DNA of 64,000 bases, from assembly GCF_030247185.1 (NCBI RefSeq), contig NC_080571.1, forward strand, positions 231,525,666-231,589,665, given 5' to 3'. Both the position numbers and the translations under genes were made by a program. The notes under the pieces were generated by a model, which was not told the origin of the DNA, did not search any database, and saw only the letters and a list, made by a program, of their open reading frames with translations. Below, piece by piece: positions 1 through 59,665 of the stretch (position 1 is its first letter; each line of letters opens with the position of its first letter). The DNA is from Malaya genurostris. Lineage: Eukaryota; Arthropoda; Insecta; Diptera; Culicidae.

Positions 1-1373
<1,373 letters not shown>

Positions 1374-1374
1374 T

Positions 1375-1862
1375 AACCCTGATAATTACGCTCAAATAAT
1401 ACTCCTAATAATCAATTTGCGGTCTACAGTTATCCATTCTTTGATTATGTTGATGTTTTCGTCGGTTCTTGATGTCGATGGCCTACCGCTTTTCTCACTC
1501 ACAGACTCACAGTCACCTGTGGAACGTTCGTGCCACTGATAAACGAGTGTTTTCTTCAAAGTATCGTTGTCGAAACACTTTTCTAACGACATTGCGTCGC
1601 AACATTAAAACCTTTTTCAACGCAAAATTCAATGCAAACTCGTTATTGCAAATTCTATTCCATTTTGAAAATTGTACAAAATCGACGACACGCACCATCG
1701 CAGATGTACTCAATACAGCGTAACTGTTACAAATGTACAGGTATCAAGCTGAAAATTCGATAGAATATCAATCACAGATGAAAATAAAAAAATAAAAAAT
1801 CTAATCGGGTGACTAAGAGCGCCACACAGTGGTGATTCTAGGAACTTTTTGATCAAGGTAGT
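1375..1862 (-). pseudogene. mariner-like transposase remnant (N-terminal part)
   Basis: Reading leftward, two overlapping minus-strand frames (1713-1513 and 1592-1392) give pieces of a mariner transposase N-terminal region. They include the linker SEKSGRPSTSRTDEN, typical of the hinge after the first helix-turn-helix, and a preceding segment with a KKTLVYQWHER core. A frameshift separates the pieces and there is no catalytic DD(D/E) domain. The outer end at about 1830-1860 reads like a mariner terminal repeat (aggaactttttgatca). The copy is dead and stops where the TTA array begins. Confidence 0.75.
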
Positions 1863-1869
1863 ACCCACT

Positions 1870-3630
1870 TGCAAGCGGCGTGCAGATTTCCCCCCAGACG
1901 GCTGGCTATGTTGCCAACCATTTTTGCCAGAGTTCTGCCAGAATTTCTGCAAAAGTCTGGCAACAATGCAACAACCATTTCCGGCAGAGAATTTCGCCTA
2001 GCGGTTATTAACGGTTCTGTTTCTGTCGGATTCTTGCCATACAAACATGGCAGAACCGTTTTGAATCGGTTCTACAATTTTAGCGTGATTTAGTTTAGTT
2101 TTTTGAAATAAATATGGCAATACGTTATTGCCCATCATATATACTAATTATGGAAAATGTAATTGCCAATAACACTGCTTTATCACTGCCAAACATACCC
2201 ATATATCAATCTCAATATTTTACCTCGTCTCAAGATTTGTTTTGTGAATGTACATGCGGGATTGGCGAATATTAAATAAAGTCGAATTACCAGAAGAAAA
2301 AAAAAGGAAAAGAGAAATAAACAAAACACGTACGGCGAGATAATGACACAATTTCGCCAGGACAAGCCGGAATGCAGCCCAGCGCTACCAACTATACCGA
2401 TTTGTCGGTATTTATACCGATTTTTGGACTCGATACAGGAATACGGATATGCTCTCTCAAAAAACCGATATTTCAATTTTCATACAGATAAATACCGATT
2501 TTCAGTTTTTGTATTGGTTTCCATAGCGACCTTTTTTTTTTTTGGTCGCAAAATCAGTTTCCGCACTAAATCGATGTTCGAGATCGAGATCTTTCGAGAA
2601 AGATATTGTACAGATAAATTTTTCCTCCAAATAGAGTTGACAGCACTGATGCAGCCAGCCTTCTGACGGTTGCCACTCATTAACTTTCACGTTTACTTGC
2701 CAAATATTCGTGCATAATAAAGGTGAATTTTGCCAGTTTCCTAACAATACCAGATATGTAACGAATACTGGTATAATAATGCAAATATAATCAAAAGAGA
2801 AAGCAAACAAAGAAAATCTGTCAATTGCTTTAAGGCCATTTTTAAAATGTATACATCGCAATATCAGCTCATTCAGTACATGGAACTCCAAACCAACCTA
2901 ATTTCAAGTGCATTCCACCCAATTTGGGGGTTTCGTTCAATAACCTAATTTTAGGTAAAGTGGCTCTACCCAGTACGGTTATTTTTGTTTGATATGTTAG
3001 ACAAGTGATTCCACGTGTTTTTATTATAAATGTGAGAATCTTTCATATTACTGCTTGTGAAACCAACTCGAAAATCTGAAAGAATTATGTTAAAGACCTG
3101 CTTTATTACCTGACTGTACAATATGTTCATTTAAACAGTTTCATTTCCAGTTTTCTCTCAACAAATATTACTGCTGTGAAACATGTCAAACAAGAAACTT
3201 GTTGCACCAGATGAGTAATATCTATTCAATGGTAAGTTATATTTACTCTACAGTTGAGTCATATTGACTCAATTTCAGGTTGATATGGTTTACTTAATTT
3301 TAGCTCATTGAATGAAGGTCTCGCTGTTGGGTGGTTTTGCTCTTTGTATTTTAACAATAATGGAAGGAGGGAATCAAAGAAAACATTCAAAAGAACTCAA
3401 AATTAAGTAAAAAGGAATCAAATAATAGGTAGTTTTTATTTTCCGTGTATATTTTTCTAAATAAACTGATGTTTTTCTAGCAGAAGCGGAGAAAACTATT
3501 TTTGCGTTTTTCAACAATGGATGTTTTCCTAAGATTGTAAGTATAGAACCTTAGCTTTGATGGTCGTTCACAGGGGAAATTTCAGTTTTAAATGCGGTTT
3601 GATAATGTAGAGGGAAATGAAATTGAAAAA
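1870..3630. other. gene-free stretch
   Basis: No supportable gene. The short open frames here are AT-rich and show no recognisable protein. Within it, about 2926-2961 and about 3270-3330 form an imperfect inverted repeat (ttcgttcaataacctaattt against the complement of the right side), which may be an old MITE of about 450 bp. Confidence 0.5.
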
Positions 3631-4834
3631 CTTGTTTTAATCCACCTAGTGATGTAATGATGCCTTTCTCATATGAAATCGAATAAGTGCAACTTAGTTT
3701 GAAAAACCCGTTTAAATTTAAGTATTTTTGAATGGAAAAATCGGATAAAAACATTGAGAGCCAAAACCGGACATGGATTTTGCAATGCAAGAATCGTTTA
3801 AAAACATCTTTTCTGCAAGAATCGGACAAAAAACTTTGTATTCAAAAACCGGACAAAAACTTAACCGGTTCTTCCAAAACAAATGTATCCGGTTTTTGCA
3901 TTCAAAGTTTTTACAAGCTGCCGCTGTGGGAACAAACAAGCAAACCATGCTAAAGCGCATTCTTTCTATACTCGAACCAATCTGAATAAATTTGTATAAA
4001 AAATTAGCCCAAATTTGTGTCAGAAATTATTCTAATAAAACGAAATTGTGTTAATGAGACTGTGCCAATGACTGGGTGGATCAAAATTTTAATCACCCTT
4101 CAATCTGTTGTTCCGGAAACAAATGTTGGATCCAAGGAGAAGTCAGTAACACTCTTTGAGACCGTAGAATCTTTCATTTGAGTCTAAATTTGTGAAAATC
4201 TACTCCGCTGACTCAGTGAAAATGAAGAGGGTTTCGCTTTTGAGCTTTTGACCACTATTTTCGGTACTTCCGGAACTGGGAACTAAAAACCGGTATAGCT
4301 AAAATAGGTTCGATTGGCAAGCAACTAACATAACCTAGAAATTGAAACAATTTTAGGCAAAATTTAGAAGAATTTTTTCGTTCTTTGCATTATTGCCTTA
4401 AATGACAGGTTGCAAATGTATTTATCCGATTTTTGCATTCAAAGTTTTTACCGACTGTCGATGTGGACAAAGCATGGTTTGCTTGTTTGTTAAGGGCAAC
4501 TTGATCTAAGCTGCGTAAGACCTTTCATTTGAATCTAAGCTTATGAAAGCTGGTTGAGCGGTCTGTAAAAAAAATCAAGTGCATATTCTACCCCGTAATT
4601 CTGGAATTGAAAGTCTTATCCGGATGAAATTCAACAGCAGGATATGGGACTAAAAAGCCTTTCATTTCAATTTGATCTAAAGAAAATAGGTTATGCGGTC
4701 GGCTCATTTTTTTTACACACACAGATACATTTTGCGATTTCGACGAACTGAGTCGAAAGGTATATGAAACTCGGTTCAAAAATATTTTTTCATAGTGGTT
4801 GCATAGCCCTTCTATATGAGAAAGGAAAAAACCA
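3631..4834 (-). repeat. dispersed GCCTTTCTCATAT-type repeat, reverse orientation
   Basis: The left edge carries the family's 3' signature in reverse (ccacctagtgatgtaatgatgcctttctcatatg). The right edge carries the reversed 5' signature (gcatagcccttctatatgagaaagg). Between them are the internal modules shared with copies elsewhere in this window: fragments resembling the 'flanking the cttccggaactggg' unit and the 'tttcatttgaatctaagcttatgaaa' unit. It is diverged and probably a composite of more than one insertion. Confidence 0.7.
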
Positions 4835-5580
4835 ATTACCAATTGGAATCCTGGTAATCGAGTGAACGTAATTTTAATAGCAGAACATTCCGTGCTAGAC
4901 CTGAAGAAACATTTGGAATTCGAGAGGAAATAAATTTCTTGGTTGTAATCGTTCAACTTGATCAGCAACAATTGAGACAAAGTTCACGATCATGGCGGTT
5001 CAATCGAGATAGGCTACACAATGTCAAAGAGTATGATTCGTAACAAGTAAATTGTTGAATGTAGAAGATTCGATTCAACTGATAAGCCTTAACGGTTCCA
5101 CTATTAGTCAAAATCGTTGCAAAGTGATAGTACGCCACTAAATTGATAAGACATTTGTAAAATAGGGAGAACCATCTATGATTAGAGAGCAAGAGTCGTA
5201 ATGTGAATTGTACGCATTCCATTCGTTTCACATGTACTGCAAAAACATATTTTACATTATTTCAAAAAAAAAAAAATTATGAAATTCACGTAGTGTTCAC
5301 GTTATTATATTTTGGCAGATATCTACTCGTACATGATCCAAGTGATTTTGGATGGGGAGAGTAGAGTGGCCATCTCACCGTTGTTTATATTTCGTGTATA
5401 TTGGGTTGGGCTCTTCCACACTTATTGGGGCGATACTGTAACAGGCACACTGAGATCGGTTAATATGATCTTATTATTGTGAATACATTTTTGAAAGACA
5501 CCATGTTACGTGAAAATGTTTAAGGTTGGTCAAAATAATTAATCATGACGGTAAATCTAAATTCAAGCATATAGCATAAC
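4835..5580. other. gene-free stretch
   Basis: No coding potential or repeat that I can name. AT-rich intergenic sequence upstream of a mariner remnant. Confidence 0.5.
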
Positions 5581-6115
5581 AGATCGGCTGAAAAGTTCGT
5601 ATCGTTTCTATGAGAGGGCGCCACTAGAATTAAATCCATACCATTTTCAGTTAGTACCAACCTTCAAAAGATACGTGTATAAATTTGACAGCTGTCTGAT
5701 TATTAGTTTGTGAGATATTGCATTTTGAGTGAAGCTACTTTTGTTATTGTGAAAAACATTGGACATATTATTCACGAATATTTGGATATGAGAAAGCTTT
5801 GTGCGAAATGGGTGCCGCGTGAGCTCACAATCGATCAAAAACAACAACGAAAAACCATGCTGAAATTGAACGAATTGGGCTTCGAATTGCTCCCTCATCC
5901 ACCGTATTCTCCAGATTTGGCCCCCAGTGACTTTTTCCTGTTCTCAGACCTCAAGAGAATGCTCGCTGGTAAAAAATTTAGAAACAATGAAGAGGTAATC
6001 GCTGAAACTGAGGCCTATTTTGAGGCAAAGGACAAATCGTACTACAAAAATGGTATCGAAAAGTTGGAAGATCGTCCGTCTCGCAAATCGCAGTGAAATT
6101 CGTCGGTCAAAGATT
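5581..6115 (+). pseudogene. internally deleted mariner transposase
   Basis: The frame at 5710-6096 joins a piece from before the catalytic core (KLCAKWVPRELTIDQKQQR) directly to the C-terminal catalytic part. That part contains the mariner hallmark HPPYSPDLAPSDFFLFSDLK, whose last Asp is the third catalytic residue, followed by the C-terminal tail up to KLEDR. The region with the first two catalytic Asp residues is missing. A terminal-repeat-like sequence (gctgaaaagttcgtatcg) lies at 5586-5603. This is a deletion derivative that cannot encode active transposase. Confidence 0.85.
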
Positions 6116-6337
6116 CTGTAAAGAAGGGTAGACTGCTCGGGATTCGGGCGGGACAATGTCGTAAACAGAAACTAATAAGTAAAAAAAATACGGACTTTCG
6201 GGATCAATTAGTGTCCAGCAACACGAAATTAGGATTAAAACCCATTTTATCGTATATTTTTTATCGTTTCACACTACATTAGAATTGTTGTCATTAATGT
6301 TCAAATCTTTACGCCTAGCACTAGTCGGAGTTATTTT
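6116..6337. other. 3' flank of the Bap55 gene
   Basis: Short AT-rich spacer between the mariner remnant and the stop codon of the Bap55 gene. It should contain that gene's 3' UTR. I see no canonical AATAAA on the minus strand, so the polyadenylation site is not assigned. Confidence 0.4.
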
Positions 6338-7791
6338 TCAGGGGCATTTCCTTTCAACCTGACTTTTACCGGATTCTTCATATTCCTGAGACGAAATCCA
6401 CATTTGCTGGAATGTACCGATGCTAGCCAAAATTGAACCGCCAATCCAGGCACCGAACCGTCGCTCAACCGAACCGTTAGCGGAAATCATCTTTAACCGC
6501 GTATTGGAAGGAGCTCGATGCTGCAAATCTCGATTGAGACGCTCTGGGAACCCTGGTAATAGGGTGTTCCCACCGGTAACAACCACCGATCCGTACAGAG
6601 ATAAACGTACATCGGCATCACACATTCCCACGCTGGTTGAGGCTAGTTGACCGGCGCCTAGCATAGTGTGATCAAATAAACTCTCAGCCAGTTTGAACCG
6701 CTCTGGACCGAAGTCTTGATGGTATCCGTTAGGGAACTCGTAATGAACGGCAGGAATCTGAGCAGCGGTTCTCTCGTCGAAAGGCGTTTCTAGGACTTGA
6801 ACTACCGACATTTGAAAATCTTGCAGCAAACCTTTGAGCATATACTGCTGCCAGGAAGTTGTTAATTTTTCTGGAAGTTGGCGTGGAGTGAAACGAGCGT
6901 TGTCGCGTTCTTTGATGACATCTTTGGCAGCTATGCCATAGACCGGTGTTAAATCAATGTTTTGACTTTCTAAGTATTGACGACACTGCAGCGATAAGTA
7001 GTCACCGCCCAAAGGAGATTTGACTACCGCTTGACTAAGCACGTATCCTTCCTAAAATGTTTAAGCATTGGCATTGATGACTTTTATAGTTCCAATTGAT
7101 TATGTTAAACTTACATGAACCGGAACGGCAGAAGTATGCGTAGCGCCGCTGTCCACAACTAAAGCCGTTGCGCGTCCGTTGGCAAACGCTGCAAGAACCG
7201 CATTTTTTACTAAGAAGAAAGCCGGAACACTGTACTTCTCGAACATGAGTTCCGTCAATCGTTCTCTGTTGTTACGAACATTCCAAGCTGCTTCCGAAAA
7301 CAGTACAGGATGGTACATTGACTCTGATTGAACTACCTGCATTTGAAAGTAAATTTAATATTGCAATTCATACAAAAACAAAAAAAACTCATTTACTTTT
7401 GCGTATATATAATCCAGCACTTTTTCAAATAAATCCCAATTGTCCACCATGCCATCCTTCATATAAGTTTGGATCTCCGTATTCGATCTTGGAACACTGA
7501 CGAAAGTTGTATCGACATAGTATTTATTTGCTAAAAATATTAAAATTTAAATAATCACCAAAATATACTTTTCCGTCAGCATTGAAACTTACTGCTGCCG
7601 ATGTTGTTATCAACTTTAGTTTCCAGATCTGTGTTCAGAGCCACATCACCTGGTCCAACGCCAACAACCGCAGGTATTTCAGCCTTCGGCGTGTCCTCCT
7701 GAGCGTATCCCACTCTCAACGAATGATGGCCGGGATCGAATACCAGTGCGCCGATTTCATCACCACCGTATAACATACCACCGGCACTCAT
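6338..7791 (-). CDS. Bap55: Bap55 / actin-like protein 6 (SWI/SNF and NuA4-type chromatin complexes)
   Basis: Four exons on the minus strand: 7791-7593, 7530-7397, 7336-7115 and 7051-6338. All have GT-AG introns of 60-65 nt and matching phases, giving 422 aa, close to the roughly 425-430 aa usual for this family. The protein starts MSAGGMLYGGDEIGALVFD, the characteristic start of the ACTL6A/Bap55 actin-related family. It keeps the actin-fold phosphate loops (FDPGHHSLRVG near the start, VVDSGATHTSAVPVH in exon 3), the VVTGGNTLLPGF segment and the family ending VERKCP. By family knowledge it is a nuclear subunit of Brahma-type remodelling complexes and of histone acetyltransferase/INO80-class complexes. 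The start codon is the first ATG and agrees with the family N-terminus. No frameshift or missing motif is seen. It lies head-to-head with the adenylyl cyclase gene, about 5.2 kb away. Confidence 0.96.
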
Positions 7792-9756
7792 TGTAATCGT
7801 AGGGATCTAATTCAATTATTTCACTTAAAAATGAACGAAAACAGAGAAATTACAAACGTAAATCGGCGTCGTCGTTTTTGACAAGCGGCTTACAGAATGA
7901 CGTTTTATTGAAATTGTTTATGGTTGACGAATAGCAGACCCTGTCAGCTTGGAGCGACATCAATCTTCAGTTCAGCAACGCCATCGCACGGCATCACATT
8001 CAACATATCATGTCAATTGTATGGGTGCGCAGCCCTGCTATTTTGGCGCGCACGAATTTGACATTTCTCTCCCCTACTTCTATGTATGAGATTCGATGCG
8101 AACTCACCTGAGGGCGACATGCTCGCAAAAAAGGATGTGCCAATGATTTGTTCGGGAAATGTGAGAGCTGGATATCTTGTTAATATGATGTCTTTGCGAA
8201 TAGGCTCAAATGATTAAACAAAAAAGCTCTTACAAGCAGTGCAGCCAATTTTCATCTATGCATTGTACATCATATGAGATGATTTAATATCATATTACTA
8301 ATTCAATTACATGCGGGTAAGTTTTTATCGTCACGTCACAAATAAACTCAGATTCATTTTGTACCGGTCAGTCAGTTGTATCCATGAACTTTATCTAATT
8401 TTTGCCTGTTCTTAAACCAAGCTGTTTCACGAGGATACTAACTCCGAGTCCTATTGAATTGTCAACAACATTGAAGTTAGAAGTGACGATACAAAACCTA
8501 CTTACAGATTTCAATATATTCCATTTTTATGCGTTTAAAAATGAAATGGATGTTTCAAGTTATTTTAATAGGTATCAGTTAGTAAATATTTCAATGCAAA
8601 ACATGCGTGTGAAATCGTCAGGTTAGGCTGAAAACAAAATCGATTCAACGATACTCACATTATTCTCTTTTTCGTTTACGACTAACATTATTGTACTGGA
8701 ATAGATTTTTAGATCATTATTAAATAGTAAATTGAAAAAATTTCTATTCCAGAGAAATGAACGATGCGTTTAGAGAATCTACCATAACCATAATGTGTAT
8801 CTGGCAGCCCTGACATCATGACAGGGTTGGGTGAACAACTTAGCCGGAAAGCCTTTCATACACGCATTTATCGAAATAACTAATTGTGTGTAGAAAAAAT
8901 ATACACAGGAAAATTTCTATTATTTCAAACTAAAAACTAGCTGTTCAAAACTGCAATGTGCTTCGAATCGAAATATTAGTTCAAATAAATGAGCTTGTTT
9001 TTAATTAGAGCGTGGTTTTTCAATGAAACGTTAGTTGTTTCAAGAAAACTTTGGTTGAATCAAATCTGAATTGTTATTGTCACTATTGAAAAATCGCTGT
9101 GCTGTGCAAGCGGCAAGTTTTGAACTAATCAATGGTGATAATTTTCAGATTTTGCCTGAAGATTTGAAAAAAGTGCAGGTTTTTCAAAGTTCTTTCCACG
9201 AACCGATTACTCACATACAAAACCATGTTCATATTGGGTAAAAAAACTCGATCACTAATATTTTAGTGACTTTCCTCGGTATGTTTGATTCATATTTATG
9301 GATGAATCGAAAAGTGAAATATAAAACTCGAAGAAGTCAGGTTGAGGGCTTCTTTAGATATGGAAAACTAAATTTCTATGGATGCATTTAGAGATTCGTT
9401 GACGAATTATGACCGAAGATTATTTTATTCTTCTTTTTACGCATGTTTCACCACCCAAATCAAATCTCTACGTGCACTGATAATTCTACATTTTCTTTGA
9501 CATTTTCAAGTATAGAGGCCAGTTTTAAATCATACGTCAATAACAGCTCGTGAATAATCATATTTTATCCATATTGGTAAGGTCTTGCCATCTGCATTCG
9601 TTCAAAATCCAGTATATTGAAAAAATCGTCCAACATTGGATATGTCTAAACCATCACTATCACGCTATCTCATGATGACTACGCAGATTGCATTCTTCAA
9701 TATCAACAATAAAATTCATTAGAATTACTCGATTTTTTTTTCTTGTTATAATATTC
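7792..9756. other. intergenic DNA upstream of Bap55
   Basis: No gene supported. The first few hundred bases should hold the Bap55 promoter and 5' UTR, but I cannot point to a definite TATA box or initiator. The rest is AT-rich with short T and A runs. Confidence 0.45.
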
Positions 9757-10345
9757 TTGCCTTTCTCACACAGAAAGGTGATACTATCACTGTGAAAACC
9801 GACCTCTTAACCGAGGCCAAGTATCGTATACCATTCGACTCAGTTCGTCGAGTACGCCAAATGGCTGTGTGTGTATGGGCGAATGTGTGTATGTAACGTT
9901 TTTGTGTTCTTTTCAGGGGAGATGGTTCGACCGATTTCATAAACTTAGATTAAAATGAAAAGCCTGAAGACCCCATTAAAATTCCTTAATTTCATTTTGA
10001 TCCGACCTCCGATGGCTTAATCGATCCCCATATACTAAGGTTCAATTGAAAGGTCTTATGGTCCCATACAAAATTTCTGAGTTTCATTCAGATTCTTACT
10101 CAGAGCGGTGATGCAAAACACGGAAAAATATTTCAAAACTGAACTCAATCGAATTTCGAACGATCACTCTTGTCAGTTGGCAGCCAGAAGAAATGACTTC
10201 GACCACTTCCCGACTACCGGTCCGGAAGCACCGAATATATTGATCACAAACTTTAAAATGGAACTCGCTTTTCTCGGCGTTGGCTTGGCCTTTTTCACAA
10301 ACTTAGTTCGAATGAAAGGAAACACCGTTTCTGCGAACTAAGTAC
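9757..10345 (+). repeat. dispersed GCCTTTCTCATAT-type repeat
   Basis: It begins with the family 5' signature (ttgcctttctcacacagaaagg) and continues with the 'cactgtgaaaaccgac' block, then 'ccattcgactcagttcgtcgag', a short TG-rich stretch, and the 'aaacttagattaaaatgaaa' module. The 3' signature is absent, so this copy is truncated. Confidence 0.8.
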
Positions 10346-10554
10346 ACAGCCGTTGGCGAGTCTCCAACCGTATTGAAGTAACTAGAAACATGGTGCAGGT
10401 ACGAGTCTCTGTTACCGGTGTGTGATTGAACACGGTGCTGACTTGCTGAGATTGAGACAAATTATAGTCACTTTATTAGAATTTAAATGGATTGAAGTTC
10501 ATTTGGAAAGACATCATTCATTTTCCCATTGAAGTTTATTTGGAAAGAAATCAT

Positions 10555-11051
10555 TCATTTTTCCTGTGCCAACTTCATCAGCAACTTCTCTAATAGTGAT
10601 TCGGCGATCATCCATAATCATTTTTTCCACTTTTCCCACATTTTCATCGATTATTGACGTGCTGGGTCGACCGGAGCGTTCGTCGTCTTCGTCTTCGCGG
10701 CCATCTTGGAAACGCTTATACCACTCGTAAACACTTGTTTTTTCATAGCAGACTCACCGTAGGCTCTCTGTAACATTTCGCACAGTTGGTTACACTTTAT
10801 TTCATTTTTCACGCGAAATTTAATACAAATTCTTCAATTCTTCCATTGTTTAAACTAACAAAAATCGCCGAGCTCAAAAAAACACGTCTACACCAACCGC
10901 TACAAGACAGAATGTAAACAATGAATACAGCTGAAAATTTCACCATACATTAGGGACATATGTACCAACAATAATAAAAAAAAATTTTGACCACCGGACT
11001 CTCCAGACGCGCGCAATTAAAAAATTCCGGGAACTTTTTGAACAGACCTCG
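10555..11051 (-). pseudogene. mariner transposase remnant with one intact end
   Basis: The minus strand encodes the N-terminal part of a mariner transposase (WYKRFQDGREDEDDERSG followed by RPSTSIIDENVG and an RRITIREVADEVG helix) at about 10853-10560. The outward end at 11020-11051 (gggaactttttgaacagacc) is a mariner-type terminus, followed by a TA. The catalytic half is missing. Directly beyond the TA at 11052 the reading frame of a reverse transcriptase begins, which suggests the mariner inserted into that element. The other half of the target is not recognisable to the left. Confidence 0.8.
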
Positions 11052-12692
11052 TATACTGATTTCCCCGCTGCTTTCGACAAAATAAACTATCAAATAACAG
11101 TTGCAAAACTCAATAGGCTTGGATTCGACGGATCACTACTTAAATGGCTATAGTCTTATCTAATTGGTCGTGGAATGTCAGTAAAAATTGGAGACTGCAT
11201 TACAACACTTTTCGCAGTCTGCTCTGGAGTCCCTCAAGGCAGACACTTGGAACCATTTTTATTCTTGCTCTACCTCAACGATCTTAATTTGAAATGCCAC
11301 AAACTATCTTTCGTAGATGACTTTGAACTATATTATCCAATAAAATCACCTGACGACACCATATTTCTGCAGTCACAGCTTGATATATTCGTGAACTGGT
11401 GTATTAGCAACAGAATGGTTTTAAATGCCTCGAAATGTTCCGTAATGTCGTTTACTCGCAAACACTCGTTATTAAGGTACGACTATAATATTTCGCAGGA
11501 TATACTTAAACGTGAGTCTATCGTTAAACATCTAGGTATCATTCTTGATATCAAGCTAGATTTCAAAAGTCATATCGACTATGTGATTTCTAAGGCATCA
11601 AAGCTTTTAGGTTTCGTTTTCCGCATCACCAAGAGCTTCGTCAATGTACATTGTCTAAAAGCATTATATAGTTTTTTAGTCCACTCGACACTTGAATATT
11701 CAGCTGTTGTCTGGTCACCTCATTATCAAATCGACATAGAGCGGATTGAAGCCATTCAGCATAAATTTGTTAGATTTGCCCTGCGTAACCTACCTTGGAG
11801 AGATCCTGCTAATCTTCCTATAGTTACACAGATTGTTGTATGCTTATTGATTTGGATCGGTTATTTGTTCGTCGAAATATCTCCAAGGCAACTTTCGTTG
11901 CTGATTTACCTCAATCACATATCGACTGTCCTGAGCTTTTGCAGTTAATTAATCTCGACATTCATCGACGTAATCTACGTTTCCACCCCTTTCTCAGATT
12001 ACCTATTGCAAGAACAAATTATGGGTACAATGAACCATTCTCCAGTATGTGCCGAACTTTCAACAACTGTTCCAATGTTTTCGACTTTCATTTATCTCCA
12101 AATATGATTAAACGATAGTTTCGTAAACACTTGTCAAATTAGCCTTCCGATCAGTATTTGTTTTTTAACCGACAATATTGTTTTTTCGTTCAACCCCCAC
12201 TTCGTCTCTCCACCATCTTCATTGGACACTAACTAGATTTGCACGCAGAAATTAACCCGGTCATCCCTTCCTCTTTTTCTCTGTCTTCCACCATGCTTTC
12301 TTCGATCACTAATTAGATCTACATGCCGATTCTAACATCGTCGTTATCCACGCTCCTTTACCACCTCCTCCACCAACCCTCGTACTCCATTCGCCTATCC
12401 ACTTTTTTCTTTTCTCTCACCTTTTAAGAAAGAGCACTATCACTGCCATGTAATGCTTGGTGTCATCAACTAGTTATAGGGTTATAGATTTAGTTTTAAT
12501 TGTTAGCTTTAATTGTTAGTTTTGATTGTTAGTTCTAATTGTTAGTGTTAAGTCCAAATGTATCTGTTGGATCATTGTAATCTGTTGATGCTGATGAGGA
12601 GGTTTTATGCCTGCTGGAGAGAGAGAGATTGCCAAATTTCATCTCCGTCGGGCTTTTTCCTGCTCCCAAATAAAGAAATGACAAATAAAGAC
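11052..12692 (+). pseudogene. Jockey-type non-LTR reverse transcriptase, 5' truncated and decayed
   Basis: The frame begins YTDFPAAFDKINYQ, corresponding to the fingers/palm motif, then a stop. The open frame at 11175-11948 follows with SGVPQGRHLEPFLFLLYLND and a degenerate catalytic box LSFVDDFELY, where the usual YADD reads FVDD. The thumb and C-terminal segment (HSTLEYSAVVWSPHY, typical of Jockey/I-type elements) follows, and a frameshift near 11840 moves the ending into 11840-12118. Downstream are a C/T-rich 3' UTR, several TTAGTTTTAATTG-like repeats at 12490-12550, and an A-rich tail with AATAAA and ACAAATAAA near 12670-12692. Confidence 0.88.
12488..12551 (+). repeat. short tandem repeats in the 3' UTR of the Jockey-type element
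   Basis: Four to five imperfect copies of a 15-16 bp unit with the core 'taattgttagtt' lie end to end. They belong to the 3' untranslated part of the adjacent non-LTR element. Confidence 0.7.
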
Positions 12693-12952
12693 ATGCAATG
12701 GAATTGCATGCTTCACAAAGTGTATGAAATTGAACAGCCGCACATACACACTCTTCCACTTTTCCACCTACTGACGAATTAAACTCTAGTGAATCTATTA
12801 TTAGCAACAATGAAATGAATTACTGTCATCCCTCTTGAAAATCGATGAACCTGAATCGATTCTTCTGTCGTTAGTGGAAAAGCAACCGTTGAAAAACCGT
12901 TGACAATTTGAAATCCTGTTATTTGAATTTAAACAAAGCATTTTTTGGAAAA

Positions 12953-59215
<46,263 letters not shown>

Positions 59216-59369
59216 TGAATATTTATGTAATGAAGCACGAATAACCCGTCGATTGATAAGTCTCGGAACTGAATATATACATGGCGTTGTGAACCAATTT
59301 TCCGTATTATTTTTCATAAGTACCAACCTTCAGAAGATACCTGTCTAAATTCCATGACATTCGGTTGTT

Positions 59370-59572
59370 TGGTCCACGAGTTACAGTATTTTGTATGGGG
59401 CTACAAACCCTTTCATTTGAACTCTAAGTTTATGAAAATCGGTCCACCTCCGAGAAACATGAATGAAGAAACGCGCGCACACATACACACATACAGACAT
59501 TTTGCGTACTCTTCGTACTCCGGGCCTCGGTTAAAAATCGGTTTTCACACTGTTTGCATAACCTTTTGAAGA
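59370..59572 (-). repeat. partial dispersed GCCTTTCTCATAT-type repeat
   Basis: Reversed modules ('ttcatttgaactctaagtttatgaaaatcgg', then 'cacatacacacatacagaca', 'ccgggcctcggttaaaaatc', 'ggttttcacactgtttgcataacc') lie between the convergent cyclase and P450 genes. The end signature is truncated. Confidence 0.75.
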
Positions 59573-59665
59573 TCAATGATCAATAAAACAAACCAGCCTT
59601 CGAAAAAAGGTACTAACTTGAAACATGTTTAATTTAATAAGCAAAACAATGAACTTACAAATAAC